This document shows, one piece after another, positions 40,526 through 51,202 of a DNA stretch of 64,000 bases (positions are counted from its first letter, which is position 1; each line of letters starts with the position of its first letter). A program made the position numbers and the translations under genes. Source of the DNA: Tupaia tana (lineage: Eukaryota; Chordata; Mammalia; Scandentia; Tupaiidae); NCBI GenBank assembly GCA_026018925.1, contig JAKSZU010000026.1, forward strand, positions 14,995,127 to 15,059,126, written 5' to 3'. The notes below the pieces were generated by a model. That model was given only the letters and a program-made list of their open reading frames with translations. It was not told where the DNA came from and searched no databases.

Positions 40526-41093
40526 AGTTCAGTCTGGCTTTGAGGAACCATTCCCTCCTCTCATTCCTAAAAGTGGCGTAAAGGACATTGCCAAACAAGT
40601 CAAGATTCTGAAAATTCTATTGAATTGAAGCTTTAGGGCACAGGATGGATCTGGAGATTTTCTGCAGATGTGTAAGAATCTCCCCAACTGATGTGGATTA
40701 TACATGATGTTATCTTTGTTTAAGGAATTGGAAGGTGTTAACATGTGTAATCCTGTTTGACCTTATCAGCTAGGGACATAAAAAAGAAAATCTTGATAAC
40801 TAAAGTTTACAACATCTAAGTTGTACAAATATGTAGGCTCATTGAAAATGGTTGCCAGTTGAATAAGTAACTTTTGTTGTCAAAGAGACTCTTTGAGATA
40901 GAATCTTTTCTTTTGCTTTGCAGATGTTTTGGGTACAGTCTGTGAAGGCTGATTGTAAATTTCAACAGTGTTGACTCTCTGAGATCTTGAACTACACATG
41001 TAAAATAAGATGCAGGAAATGATCATTTACTCTTGAATCACTGAATCATATCCTAAATCTCAGATACCCACAAGGTCTGGGTACTTTTCCACC

Positions 41094-41168
41094 CTCCTCC
41101 TCCTCCTCCTCCTCCTCCTCCTCCTCCTCCTCCTCCTCCTCTTCTTCTTCTTCTTCTTCTTCTTCTTC
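41094..41168. repeat. (CTC)n then (TTC)n microsatellite
   Basis: About 16 CTC units change into about 9 TTC units. A polypyrimidine tract on the coding strand of KSR2; it could form triplex or slipped structures. Confidence 0.95.
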
Positions 41169-41549
41169 ATTTTTCTTTCTTTTTCTATTTATTTTAGTAT
41201 TTTTGTTTCCTAAGCAGAAGCACAGAGAGGTATAGTGACATGCCTAAGGTTGCAATGGAAGTCATTGATGAAAATGATCTCAGATTCTTCCATCGAGCTA
41301 GACTTGAGTTTAGCAGCTGGTGCCATCTTGCTTGCAAGGCCAAAGCAATTATATGACTTTTGTCTCCTGAATCAGATCAGCCCTTAGCTTCCTAAATTGA
41401 TGGAACAGGATGTGCAAATACATCTCCAGAATGTCCATGGAATGTCTGTGGTCCATCTTCTTCCTTTGCAAATTTGTGTTGTGCAGCCAAAGTTTGGAGG
41501 TGCAGGTGATAGTGGGGAGAATAGTAGGGAGATCTGCATCATGATTATT

Positions 41550-41776
41550 TTATTTCAATGTTTATCTACATTTATTTCTCCCATGAGAGAGGGAGTCAGG
41601 GAGAAAGAAATAGAGAAACACAGGCACCCCCAGTGGGATCCTTATACCATGATCCATCTCCACTCTCAGCTGGCCTGGATCATAGGCATATGCTCAGGGA
41701 GGTCCCAGGATGTGAGCACAGGACTTTTCCCATGTGCATCCACTTGTGCTACCACTATATGTACCCTACCTAACCC
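41550..41776 (-). mobile_element. SINE-C family copy
   Basis: TCTACATTTATTTCTCCCAT, CAGGCACCCCCAGTGGGATC, CAGCTGGCCTGGATCATAGG, GAGGTCCCAGGATGTGAGCA and GCTACCACTATATGTACCCT. The 10-bp TSD CATGATTATT lies at 41540-41549 and 41777-41786. Confidence 0.85.
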
Positions 41777-41799
41777 CATGATTATTATTTTTATATTTG

Positions 41800-42030
41800 G
41801 CTTTAGAATTTGTTTTTAAAAGATTTTGTTGTTGTTGTTGTTTAAGTAATGTTAGATTCAGAAATAGTATAGAATTTCCACGTACCCTTCACTCAGGTTC
41901 TTCCAGTGATACTATTTTCGTCACATCTCTAGTAGAGGTTAGTCCATAAACTATTTGTGCTGGATATGTCTCCATAATTCCTTCACTTTTATTTCCTTGG
42001 TTTTCCATTGTGTGATTCCTAGGCAAATAT
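41800..42030 (-). mobile_element. L1M LINE 3'UTR fragment, antisense
   Basis: TTAGATTCAGAAATAGTATA, CCACGTACCCTTCACTCAGG and TTCTTCCAGTGATACTATTT resemble antisense L1M 3'UTR. Diverged. Confidence 0.55.
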
Positions 42031-42239
42031 CAACTAATGACAATAGGCCTCAAAATGGTACTTGAGGATGGTGACTAGAGGAGGGGTCAGGAATCAATAC
42101 AGGATAAACTTATTTCAGTTCAACAATTACTGTGTGCCCATTATAGGCAAGACATTGTGTTCACCACGAGAATCTAGGGACCCTCCCAGGACAGGACTAT
42201 GGCTCTCAGGGAGTTTGCATACAATGGAGGCAGTTCTTC

Positions 42240-42360
42240 ATAGATACTTGAGTTCAAATGTTAGTGTCCTTATCTAACTGATTAATCTCAGGCAAGTCTC
42301 TTAACCTCTCCAATCGTCAATTTCCTCATCTATAAAGTAAGAATAATACTATCATGTTAA
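42240..42360 (+). mobile_element. MIR SINE fragment
   Basis: GGCAAGTCTCTTAACCTCTC, CAATTTCCTCATCTATAAAG and AAGAATAATACTATC are MIR core. Confidence 0.7.
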
Positions 42361-42374
42361 AGAGCAACTGTGAT

Positions 42375-42665
42375 AAATGAAAGAAGACAGACATAAAAGA
42401 CCTACTACATTCTATATGACTTCATTTGTATGGAATACCCAGAAGAGGCAAATATATAGAAACGGAGAGTAGACTAGTAGTTGCCTGGGTTGGGGCTGGG
42501 AATAGAGAATGAGTTGTACAAGGTATCTTTTTGAGGATTGACATGTTTTAGAATTAGGTTGTGATGATGATCACAAGTCTGAAAATTTACTAAAAATCAC
42601 CAGGTGGTTCACTTAAATTAAATGAATTTTGTGATATATAGGTTATACCTTTAAGAAGCTTTATT
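42375..42665 (+). mobile_element. L1M LINE 3'UTR, sense
   Basis: GAAAGAAGACAGACATAAAA, ATTCTATATGACTTCATTTG, GTAGTTGCCTGGGTTGGGGC and GGTGGTTCACTTAAATTAAA correspond to the same L1M end as at 6600. Confidence 0.75.
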
Positions 42666-42906
42666 TTTTTTTTAAAGTATCAATTGTGAGGTTCAGGTAA
42701 GATCATGAATTGGCACCACTCAGAACATTCTGACATGCTGTACATGTGCATTATCATTAGCACTTTCAAACTTGGAAGATGACTGTCCCCTGAGGCAAAC
42801 TGCATGCAGGAACTGTTGCTGGGGGAAAGTGATTGCTTCCATTGGTAGCCCAGCAGTCTAGAAGATAGCATTGTAGTAATTCTCAATGACTCCTAGTACG
42901 TTTCTT

Positions 42907-43166
42907 TTTTTTGGAGAGGTTTTCGCTATAGGGCGCGTGCGCTCACCAGACAGACAGACAGAGACATAGAGACAGAAAGTGAGAAATCACCCCCCAGGGG
43001 GGATGGTCACGCCGCAATCCCTTCTCCTCCATTCTCCTCTCGGGATCTTGGGCACACACGCACACGTGCCCGGCATGAGTTCTAAGCCACCGGGTCCGGG
43101 ACGCAAACCGCGTTAGACTACGTGGGAGTTCAGCGACATAGCCATTATACTAACTGCTGGTTCCCC
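42907..43166 (-). mobile_element. Tu type III SINE, young subfamily
   Basis: GGAGAGGTTTTCGCTATAGG, GCGCGTGCGCTCACCAGACA, GACATAGAGACAGAAAG and the head end ACTAACTGCTGGTTCCCC. The 16-bp TSD TCCTAGTACGTTTCTT / TCCTAGTAAATTTCTT lies at 42891-42906 and 43167-43182. Confidence 0.95.
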
Positions 43167-43182
43167 TCCTAGTAAATTTCTT

Positions 43183-43695
43183 GAAGTCAGGTATTGGCCT
43201 TGGATCTGTGTTTCTCCAGGGTTCTGGAGAAGTTCTCTTCTCCAGCAATGGTGAGTTGTTTTGCTATAGAGCAACAAGCTTTCCAAAAATATCTAGAAAA
43301 TCTGGACAAAACATTTTTAAAAATCTGTTTGAAGACATCAACAAGCTAGTAAGGTAGTGAGGACTTGAGTGGCCATCATCCCAGAAATAAAAGAGGTACA
43401 GAGAGGTGAACTCACAATTCAATCCTGCTTTTCCCCTTAAGGTATTTGTTATTTCTAAAATGGTGGCTGATATTCTCAAAAGCTGAGAGAACTTTCTGTA
43501 CCTCTTGTTGCTGAGAGACTAAAATTGGAGCTCAAGATCCATCAACTGGGGAGAAGCCCACGGTAAATATTAATGTGTCAGTAAGAACACTGAGGGGCTA
43601 TATTCTAAGAGTAAGGGTAAACTAGAAATAGCTGTGTATTTATAAAAACAAAGGCCAGCATTATATTTACTTAATCCTTGACTGAATTAATGTGA
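43183..43695. other. Intronic sequence, nothing firm
   Basis: Possibly old LINE 5' sequence preceding the L1M at 43700, but I cannot align it with confidence. No gene signal. Confidence 0.35.
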
Positions 43696-44058
43696 TCTGC
43701 TTATCTCCTAACTGCCCCTCAGGAGCAAAATTTAAATCCTTTCTGGAGAAGGATAACATCATCCAGAAACTCAAATTATCTTTTTAAATTTTCATGCACA
43801 ATTTTAGGAATCCAATAAAAAAATTACCAGACATATTATGAAGCAAAACCACATGACAGAAAACCAGGAGAAAAAAAGCAGACCTTGAAAAGATAAAGAT
43901 ATTTGAATTTTCAAACATGGACATTATCTTCTTCTATTTTATCATGATTTAATTTGTTCTTAAATCTTGTGTTCTGGGATTTGCCAGAATTAGGACCTAT
44001 CTCCCCAACTGGTTTAAGTTTAACTTTTAACTTGGGTTTTTAAAAACCAGCGCTATTG

Positions 44059-44332
44059 GGAACCAGCAGTTAGCGTAATGGCTATGTCGCTGGACTCCCA
44101 CGTAGTCGACCGCGGTTCACGTCCCAGACCTGGTGGCTTAAAACTCACGTCGGGCGCATGTGCGTACGTGCCCAAGATCCCGAGAGGAGAATGGAGGAGA
44201 AGGGATTGCGGCGTGGTCATCCCCCCTCGGGGGTGACTTCTCGCTTTCTGTCTCTCTGTCTCTCTCTGTCTTTCTGGCGAGCGCACATGCCCTATAGCGA
44301 AAACCTCTCAAAAAAAAAAAAAAAAAAAAAAC
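44059..44332 (+). mobile_element. Tu type III SINE, young
   Basis: GGAACCAGCAGTTAGCGTAA head, B box GGTTCACGTCCC, CpG-rich body, GAGCGCACATGCCCTATAGC. The 14-bp TSD AACCAGCGCTATTG / AACCAGCACTATTG lies at 44045-44058 and 44333-44346. Confidence 0.95.
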
Positions 44333-44411
44333 AACCAGCACTATTGAGGTATAAGGGATTGTGCCTATTTGCATACTTGTATACAGTTGGATGAGTACAT
44401 ACAACTGTGTA

Positions 44412-44532
44412 CAGGGAACTTCAAAAAGGTCATGTAAAAATGGAATTAAGTACCAGTTTATTTGTTGCAAAAAAATTCATGCATAGCTTTTTTATAATCT
44501 GTATTTCCATGAACTTTTTGAAGATCCTCCCC
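44412..44532 (+). mobile_element. Mariner-like MITE (Hsmar2-type ends), copy 3, uninterrupted
   Basis: CAGGGAACTTCAAAAAGGTC at the left, ATTTCCATGAACTTTTTGAA, GATCCTCCC at the right. Total about 121 bp; the ends are inverted repeats of each other and TA precedes the left end. The cleanest copy for defining the family. Confidence 0.82.
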
Positions 44533-44589
44533 ATAAATACTACCACAACAAAAATAAAAATACAGAAAGAACATCATCATCAACCATAA

Positions 44590-44800
44590 AGTTCTCTTAT
44601 GCCTTTTTAAATCAGTTCCTCCATTCCTCTGGGCCCATTACACACTTACCTTCTTTTGTCACTATATATTATATTTTCCAAAATTTCATATAAATTAATT
44701 AATACAGTATGTGCTCATTACACAGCATAATTTTTTGGAATACATCCATGTTATTGTATTTATCATGATTTGTTATTTTTGATTGCTTATATTTCATTGT
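44590..44800 (-). mobile_element. L1M LINE 3' fragment, antisense
   Basis: ATTTTCCAAAATTTCATATA, TAATACAGTATGTGCTCATT and GGAATACATCCATGTTATTG resemble antisense L1M 3' sequence. Confidence 0.55.
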
Positions 44801-44847
44801 AAGATACAGACTTTAAATAACTATGATTAAGATATATAAAAAATTAG

Positions 44848-45005
44848 GGACTAGGAGGTGGCGTGGTGGTTAAGACTCTGGACACTCCCATGTGGCTGAC
44901 CATGGTTCAAGTCCTAGGCCTGGTGGCATTCTCTCTGTGTGTGCATGTGTGTGTGTGTGTGTGTGTGTGTGTCCAGTGAATGAATGAATAAGTAAAATTA
45001 AATAA
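44848..45005 (+). mobile_element. Short Tu III SINE with a (TG)n insert
   Basis: GGGACTAGGAGGTGGCGTGG head, GGTTCAAGTCCTAGGCCTGG, then GTGGC joins a CTCTCTGTG run that became (TG)n at about 44936-44972. Like 6423 and 32980 it lacks the central body, though the exact junction is obscured by the repeat. The direct repeat GATATATAAAAA flanks this SINE and the next one together. Confidence 0.75.
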
Positions 45006-45006
45006 G

Positions 45007-45272
45007 GGGACCGGCAGTTGGCGTAATGGCTATGTTGCTGGACTCCCATATAGTCAACTGCGGTTTGAGTCCCAGACCTGCTGGCTTAAACTCACTCTGG
45101 ACACATGTGCGTGCATGCCCAAGATTCCAAGAGGAGAATGGAGGAGAAGGGATTGCAGTGTGACCATTCCCCCTGAGGAGTGATTTCTCACTTTCTGTCT
45201 CTCTGTCTCTCTCCGTCTTTCTGGCAAGCACACATGCCCTATAGCAAAAACCTCTCTAAAAAAATAATAAAT
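45007..45272 (+). mobile_element. Tu type III SINE
   Basis: GGGGACCGGCAGTTGGCGTA head, B box GGTTTGAGTCCC, full body, GCACACATGCCCTATAGCAA. It follows the short copy without a gap, probably inserted in that copy's A-rich tail. Confidence 0.9.
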
Positions 45273-46348
45273 TAAATAATTCTTAAAATTCTTTAAAAAA
45301 AGATATATAAAAACTTAGCTGACAAGATGGAGAATTTCAGCAGAGATCATAAACTATGAAAGAATGGGATGGACATTCTAGAACTAAAAATCAAGTAACT
45401 GAAATTAATAATTTAATACATTGACTTAACAGCAAATTAGATATACTTGAGGAGAGACTTAGTGAACTAGAGGGTAAGTCAGAAGAAGATATCAAGAATG
45501 AAGCAAAAAGGGGAGAAAATGGGAAATACTAAGAATGGATGTGAATCATATATACCCTGTTATAAAGGTCTAATATACTTGTAAATGAGATTCCAGTATA
45601 AGAGGAGAGGAAGGAAGAGAAGCAAAATGCAGAGAAGCAATGACCAAAAATTTTCCAAAAATTATAAAAGGTATCGAGCTACAGCTTTGGTGAGTGTCTT
45701 GAACCTCACAAAAAGAATATAAAGAAAACCAACTCCAGGAACATTTTAGTAAAAAGGCTAAACCCAATGCCTTGCAATCAATTCCTGGTTCATATGGGGC
45801 TCCCAGGCATACTCAATGAATGCATGTGCATGTGAATAAGTAAATGTAAGAACAAAAGAATTTTAAAAAGGAAGGACAGGAGGAAGAAAAAAGGAAGATG
45901 AATCACAGAGCCTTGTTTCTTTCCCATATTTGTCAAATATTGCAGATTGTTTCCTGGGAAGCAGAATCTGAGAAGGAGATGAGCATATCAGAAGTTTATT
46001 AGAGAGCACTATTATAATCAACAGCAGTTAGGGTGGGGAGAGTAAAAGAAGCAAGACTAGGCAGAAGAACAAGTTGGATTGTGATATGGTCTCAAGAAAG
46101 ACCTTATCCAATCTTATAGGGCACTCAGGAGATAGACTGGCAATACAAAGTTGTTCTAAATTGGGTCAAAAGGCCCATTCTTTAAATTACCTTGCTAACC
46201 AATTTTTAGTAGTAGGCTGTCTCCAAGGAGGGAATGTGACTCTAGGCAAAGCTACTTCCTTTAGCCAGGGACAGTTGCTGGCCAGGGCTTTCTGTGTGGT
46301 GTATTGTAGTGTCCATTATTTCTCTAACTTCTTTCCATCTCTCTTTTC

Positions 46349-46605
46349 ATTTTTATTTTTTTCAATTGTCAGAGAGTGAGTGCATCTTTTAGAAAGAGAC
46401 AGAGAGACAAAAGGAGAGGGATAATGCACTCTTCTAACTGTATGTGGTCAAGCCACATTCCCTTCTCCTCTATTTTTCTATCCTGTTGGGACTTTGGGCA
46501 TACACATGTCTATCCAAAGTGTTTTACAAGCTGCTGTTGCTTTGCACTGCAGTTGGTCATGTGAGATCTGGCTTTTATGAACCAGTAGGCCATGGGGTTG
46601 GCCCC
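46349..46605 (-). mobile_element. Tu type III SINE, older subfamily
   Basis: TCAATTGTCAGAGAGTGAGT, GTATGTGGTCAAGCCACATT, CAAGCTGCTGTTGCTTTGCA and CCATGGGGTTGGCCCC. The flanking CCATCTCTCTTTTCA / CCATCTCCCTTTCTTCA is an imperfect TSD. Confidence 0.78.
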
Positions 46606-46809
46606 ATCTCCCTTTCTTCACATCTCCATAGAAAAGAAGAGGCCTGGAAACCTACCATCCCAAATTCAGTAGCCTGCTGGAGCTACCCTATTCCTTAACA
46701 CTCATATGAAATAACTTATTCCCTCATGCTATGTGTATGAAAAAATGCAGTTCTCTTATGGGGCATTGGGGCTGGAGTGCTGCTTATCTATCCTGATTTT
46801 TGCTGACAT

Positions 46810-47210
46810 CTTTCTTTTATATTTTTTACAGTATTTTCTGACTTACATATAATGATTATACATCTTTGTGGGATACACTGTTTTTTTAAAGCATATATAC
46901 AGTATGTAATATTCAAATCAAGGATATAAACATATTCACTATTTTCAGCATTTAACATTACATCATGTTGTACAAATTTGAAATTTGTTCTACTGGGTTT
47001 TAGGGATGTATATATTTAATTGTCAACAGTATTTTTTACTCTGCTGTGGTATACTGTTCTATAACCTATTTCACTTGATTATATACTTTCTTCTCTTAAC
47101 TAACTTCTCCCAAGCCTTCCTACCCCTCCCATTAGGAGCGAGTATCTAACATTACCCTCTACTTGTAGTATCTAACATTATCCTCTACTTCTCTTTTTGT
47201 CTAAATTTAT
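46810..47210 (-). mobile_element. L1M LINE 3'UTR, antisense
   Basis: ATAATGATTATACATCTTTG, GGATATAAACATATTCACTA and TGCTGTGGTATACTGTTCTA then CTAACTTCTCCCAAGCCTTC follow the antisense L1M 3'UTR. Non-coding. Confidence 0.65.
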
Positions 47211-47325
47211 TCATTTACTTATCATTATTAAAAATTCATAAGAATATTTTTTTATTTTGCTGTAAAGCAGCAAAAGTTCTTTCTTTTTGAAATCCAATCG
47301 TTAGCTGCTATATAAAAAATTATCT

Positions 47326-47558
47326 TGGGCCAGGAGGTAGCAAAATGATTAAGGTGTTGTACTCCCACATGGTCAACTGGGGTTCAAGTCCTGGACCTAA
47401 TGGCTTAAAACTAATGTTGGACACATGTGCATGCATGCCCCAAATCCCAAGAGGAGAATTGTGGAAAAGGGATTGCAGCATGGCCATCTCCCCTGGGAGG
47501 TGATTTCTCACTCTCTGTCTCTCTGGCAAGTGCACATGCCCTATAGCAAAAATCTCTC
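47326..47558 (+). mobile_element. Tu type III SINE, inserted in the MLT1 LTR
   Basis: GGGCCAGGAGGTAGCAAAAT head, B box GGTTCAAGTCC, body, GTGCACATGCCCTATAGCAA. The perfect 12-bp TSD AAAAAATTATCT lies at 47314-47325 and 47559-47570. Confidence 0.93.
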
Positions 47559-47598
47559 AAAAAATTATCTCAAAATTTAGTGACTTAACACAACAATA

Positions 47599-47942
47599 TG
47601 GGGGGGGGGTCTTCAGAAAGTTCATGGAAAAATACTTTTTTATAAAAAACAACCCTATGCATGAGTTTCAATTTGTATTGCACAAAAATAATCTTCTATC
47701 TTAATTCCATTTTCTCATGAACAGTTTTTTTGAGACTTTTTTTCTATAGGACGCTTGCACTTGCCAGAAAGACAGAGAGAGAGACAGAAAGCAAGAAATC
47801 ACCCCCCAGGGGGGATGGCCATGCCACAATCCCTTCTCCTCCTCTCGGCATCTTGGGCACTCATGCATACGCACCTGGTGTGAGTTTAAGCCACCAGGTC
47901 CGGAACTCGGAACTGTGCTCAACTACTTTTAAAGTACCCTTG
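47599..47942 (-). mobile_element. Mariner-like MITE (Hsmar2-type ends), copy 4, split by a Tu III
   Basis: GGGTCTTCAGAAAGTTCATG at the left; TTAATTCCATTTTCTCATGA before the SINE and TTTTAAAGTACCCTTG after it. TA is present on both sides (near 47597 and 47943), as mariner insertion predicts. Inserted in the MLT1 LTR. Confidence 0.82.
47724..47927 (-). mobile_element. Tu type III SINE, 5'-truncated, inside the mariner-like MITE
   Basis: TTTCTATAGGACGCTTGCAC, GA block, ATCACCCCCCAGGGGGGATG, GAGTTTAAGCCACCAGGTCC, ending in GTGCTCAACTAC. About 45 bp of the head are missing. Confidence 0.88.
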
Positions 47943-48309
47943 TATACTTTTATTATCCCACAGTATCTGTGGATCAGTAATGTTGGAGCAGTTTAGCTGG
48001 GAAGTTTTAGATGAGCGTCTCCCATGAAGGTACAGTCAAGATGTTGGTTGGGGCTGCAGTCTCATCTGAAGGCTTGATTGAGGCTGAAAGATCTGCTTCC
48101 AAGATGACACATTCACATGGCTAGCAAGTTGGTGTTGACTTTTCACAGGAGACCTGAGCTTCTTTCCAGATGAATCTTCCCTATGGCTACTTAAGCATTT
48201 TCATGACATAGCAGTTCTAGTTTCACAGGAACTAGTCACCATCTCCCCATGCTGCATTGGTTCCCTTAGGTCTGTTTTGTCCTAAGGAGGACATAGTAAT
48301 ATGGAGACT

Positions 48310-49340
48310 GAAGAGTTGGGAACACACAGGTAAGGGAGGGCTGTTAGCAAAGAATAACAAAACATTTAATGCTGGTTAGTAGATATCATTCTTCCTCAAA
48401 CCCTTGGGTCATTGGGCAGGATTTAGACCCTGTGCATGAGCTGCCCTAACCTGTTTAAAGCATTACAAGTCCTTCTAGATGAAAGAGGAATATGATTCCT
48501 GTTTATGTGACCAGAGAGAATAAAACATGTTTTTTTTTTTTTTTTTCAGTGCTCTGGGTGTGTTTCACTAGAAGAGAATGGGTGGTCACCTCCACTGTTA
48601 TCCAAATATTTTTGATCCTAAAGTGGGTAGACTAGAGTAGAGACCATATCAGGGCCCATTGCATATCCTAGGTATCTCCAGTGTGTCTGTTGGGATAGGA
48701 GGAGGAGAGATTGCATGCTAGAAAGATAGAGAACATGCTAGAAGACAGAAAACAGATTAGATTTTCTTTTAAGATAAAGTCTGTCTTAACTGCAATCAGT
48801 ATCAAATTCATCCCAAGTTTAGCACATCAAGAAAAGATGTCAGGACACAAAACAGAGAGCAACTCTTTCCACACTCACATGTTAATAGAGAGATAACACT
48901 CAGAGAATATCAAAGTAAATTTCAGAGGCAGTGATGACATTTCCAGAATAAACATTAGTTAAACACTTATGAACGACCGTCAAAATTATTTCACGGGTGT
49001 AAATTAAAAGGCAGCCCTGTAATGTTGATTCATTTTCCTCTCCCCAAGCTTCCACAGTTGAATGCACAAAAGTACGACAGAAAGATATTAAGGGACATTT
49101 CTCCACATGGAGATGTCAACAGTCTTTCCTTTTATCTTCTGTTAGATCCCTTTTCAACCGAATCAATCATTTACTCCTAATAGCGATATTAAATTCACAT
49201 TTTATCAGGCAATGAACTTGAGTTCTGAGCAGCCCACCCAGGGAGATGCAGTCCAAGGAGTTTCAGAACATTTTCCAGCTAGCCTGAACAAGTCTAGTTA
49301 ATTCCTTTCTCCCCCCTTTATTGGGAGAAGGGAGGGAGAA
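48310..49340. other. No recognisable element
   Basis: About 1 kb of unique-looking AT-rich intron with a T run at 48531-48547. No gene or repeat recognised. Confidence 0.45.
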
Positions 49341-49357
49341 CAGAGATGGGTGTTTTT

Positions 49358-49614
49358 CTTTTTTTGGAGAGGTTTTCGCTATAGGGCGCATGCACTCGCC
49401 AGACAGAGAGAGACATAGAGACAGAAAGCGAGAAATCACCCCCCAGAGGGGATGGTCATGCCGCAATCCCTTCTCCTCCATTCTCCTCTCGGGATCTTGA
49501 GCACGCACACACACACGCCCGGCATGAGTTTTAAGCCACCGGGTCTGGGACGCGAACCGCAGTTGACTATGTGGGAGTCCAGCGACATAGCCATTACGCT
49601 AACTGCTGATTCCC
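49358..49614 (-). mobile_element. Tu type III SINE, young subfamily
   Basis: GGAGAGGTTTTCGCTATAGG, GACATAGAGACAGAAAGCGA, GGGACGCGAACCGCAGTTGA and GCTAACTGCTGATTCCC. The 15-bp TSD GAGATGGGTGTTTTT / GAGATGGGTATTTTT lies at 49343-49357 and 49615-49629. Confidence 0.95.
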
Positions 49615-49619
49615 GAGAT

Positions 49620-49804
49620 GGGTATTTTTGACAGGGTCCTGTCGTTGAGATCGTCCTGCCCCAATCTCCCAGTTAGCTAGGATTATAGGCAAGTACTGCC
49701 ATGCCTGGCATGTTCAGGCTGACCTGGAACTGAACCAGGGTTTCCCACATGGCTTCTAGCCTTCTAAGCTATGGACTACTTGTGTGTCATTGCAGCTGGG
49801 CCCC
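49620..49804 (-). mobile_element. Tu type I-like SINE (tRNA head plus 7SL monomer)
   Basis: On the minus strand: GGGGCCCAGCTGCAATGACA head, CCTGGTTCAGTTCCAGG B box, GCCAGGCATGGCAGTACTTG, CCTATAATCCTAGCTAACTG, GGGGCAGGACGATCTCAAC and AGGACCCTGTCAAAAA. The 7SL middle is deleted as at 36775. A Tu III landed at its tail. Confidence 0.82.
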
Positions 49805-49815
49805 AGACTATACTT

Positions 49816-50027
49816 TTTTTTTTTTTTTAATTTACTTATCCATTTCTTCCATAAGAGAGAATGATAGAGAGACAGGTACCCCCAACAGGTCCTCATGCTG
49901 CAGCCTACCCTCAATCTCAGCCAGCCTACATCACAGACATGTGCATGCATTCCTTGTATGCTTAGAGAGGTCCTGGGACACCAACCCAGTCTGATTGCAT
50001 GACTGTAGTGCCACTGTCAGCCCCTAG
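49816..50027 (-). mobile_element. SINE-C family copy
   Basis: Poly-T, ATTTACTTATCCATTTCTTC, GAGACAGGTACCCCCAACAG, GTCCTCATGCTGCAGCCTAC, AGAGAGGTCCTGGGACACCA and GTAGTGCCACTGTCAGCCCC. Confidence 0.8.
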
Positions 50028-50455
50028 GCCCCAGTCAATTTGTAGTTATCTATGTGTGTACTTTCTTCTGTGTGTCTTATCCTTATAATGAGATTTCTCT
50101 AGATTTTAAACATTTTTTTTAATTAGGAAAAGTAATTTATACTTATCACCACCAATTTAAAATACACAAATATGTCAACTGCAGGAGTAAGATCCTGCTG
50201 CCAGAGTGTGTCCACTTAGAAACCAGTCTGGGTGTATTTTTCCTGCATTTTTTCTATACATATAGTAATATTGTATCATTTTATTTTTATTAAAGATATA
50301 TTATCTTATACCTTGGTTATTTTCACCTAACTGTGTTAAACACTGATTTTCATATCAGTACATATATATTTATGGCATTAACAACATATACTATTTCCTA
50401 TCATGGATATACCATAATCAATTGATATATTATCCTATTTTATTGACATGCACTG

Positions 50456-51085
50456 TATCAGTGCCACAAGAGCTTTCACGTAGATCTCTGAGAGTAATGC
50501 TAGTTGTTTAAGCCTGGCATACAGAGCTTGAGGCAAGGATTAAGTGCTAATGCCTTATTTGGGCTATGCAATCCCAGATCTTGAGCATAAGGGATGAAGA
50601 AGAGAGAGCAGTTCACGATGACACATTACCACACTAGCCACTGTTTATCTGTGAGCCACATGGAGATAAAGCCAGCTTCTCAGCCAGTGCCTCTGCTTGG
50701 CCACATGGCTTGACAAAGGGCAGGCTGTGCAGAGTCACCACGTTTCGAGAACAGTCCATCAAAGAGAGGAAGAGAGAGAAGATGGATCTGCTGACTGCTT
50801 CTCACCTCTTGTCTTCCAGTAGGCAAGGTTCACTCCTAAATGCAGGAGTGCTTTGACTTGACACCCATGTGGCAGCAGCTCATAGAGCCCAGATCCCATG
50901 CCCTGTGTCTTGGTGTCTGATCAGAGTCCCATGTAGGAGGCACCAGAGGCCCAAGGTATCATTGATTGGTCTCAAGTGGCAAAACCTCATGGGCCACATG
51001 GAGCCAGTCTACAGGATGGCAGAACAAGGAGGCCTGAGAGTTAGTGAGCCTGGTAGAATCTGAGGAGGCTCATGAGATTTGTCTG
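50456..51085. other. Unidentified ~600-bp segment interrupting a LINE
   Basis: Flanked on both sides by what reads as one L1-class LINE, so it probably arrived as an insertion. GC content is higher than its surroundings. I recognise no transposon ends, target duplication or coding motif. It could be an unfamiliar solo LTR or a DNA-transposon relic. Confidence 0.4.
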
Positions 51086-51202
51086 ATGCACAAGTATTTC
51101 TATATGATGTATGACTAAAAGTAATTATTAGACCAAAGAGTATGTGCAATATAACTTTGATAGATTCTAACAGATTATGTTCCAGTAAGGTGACACTGAT
51201 TT

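Larger units (their letters stand above)
43700..45790 (+). mobile_element. L1M LINE 5' region and ORF1, sense, broken by several insertions
   Basis: GAAGCAAAACCACATGACAG, AAAACCAGGAGAAAAAAAGC (43840-43925), TTTAAATAACTATGATTAAG (44805-44844) and GATGGAGAATTTCAGCAGAG, AACTGAAATTAATAATTTAA, CAAATTAGATATACTTGAGG (45318-45790) are consecutive L1M blocks. Between them sit an antisense L1M piece, a mariner-like MITE and three SINEs. The ORF1 frame is decayed. Confidence 0.7.
47303..48300 (+). mobile_element. MLT1-type (ERVL-MaLR) solo LTR fossil with nested insertions
   Basis: TATCTCAAAATTTAGTGACT, TAACACAACAATA, TTTATTATCCCACAGTATCT, CAAGATGTTGGTTGGGGCTG, GTCTCATCTGAAGGCTTGAT and TGGCTACTTAAGCATTTTCA follow the MLT1 LTR order. 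It contains a Tu III (47326) and a mariner-like MITE with its own Tu III (47599-47942). Old, broken, non-coding. Confidence 0.82.

Noticed and set aside
41094-41168. Trinucleotide tract as coding repeat or CRISPR-like array
   Set aside because: It is a plain CTC/TTC microsatellite in an intron, without spacers or an open host frame.
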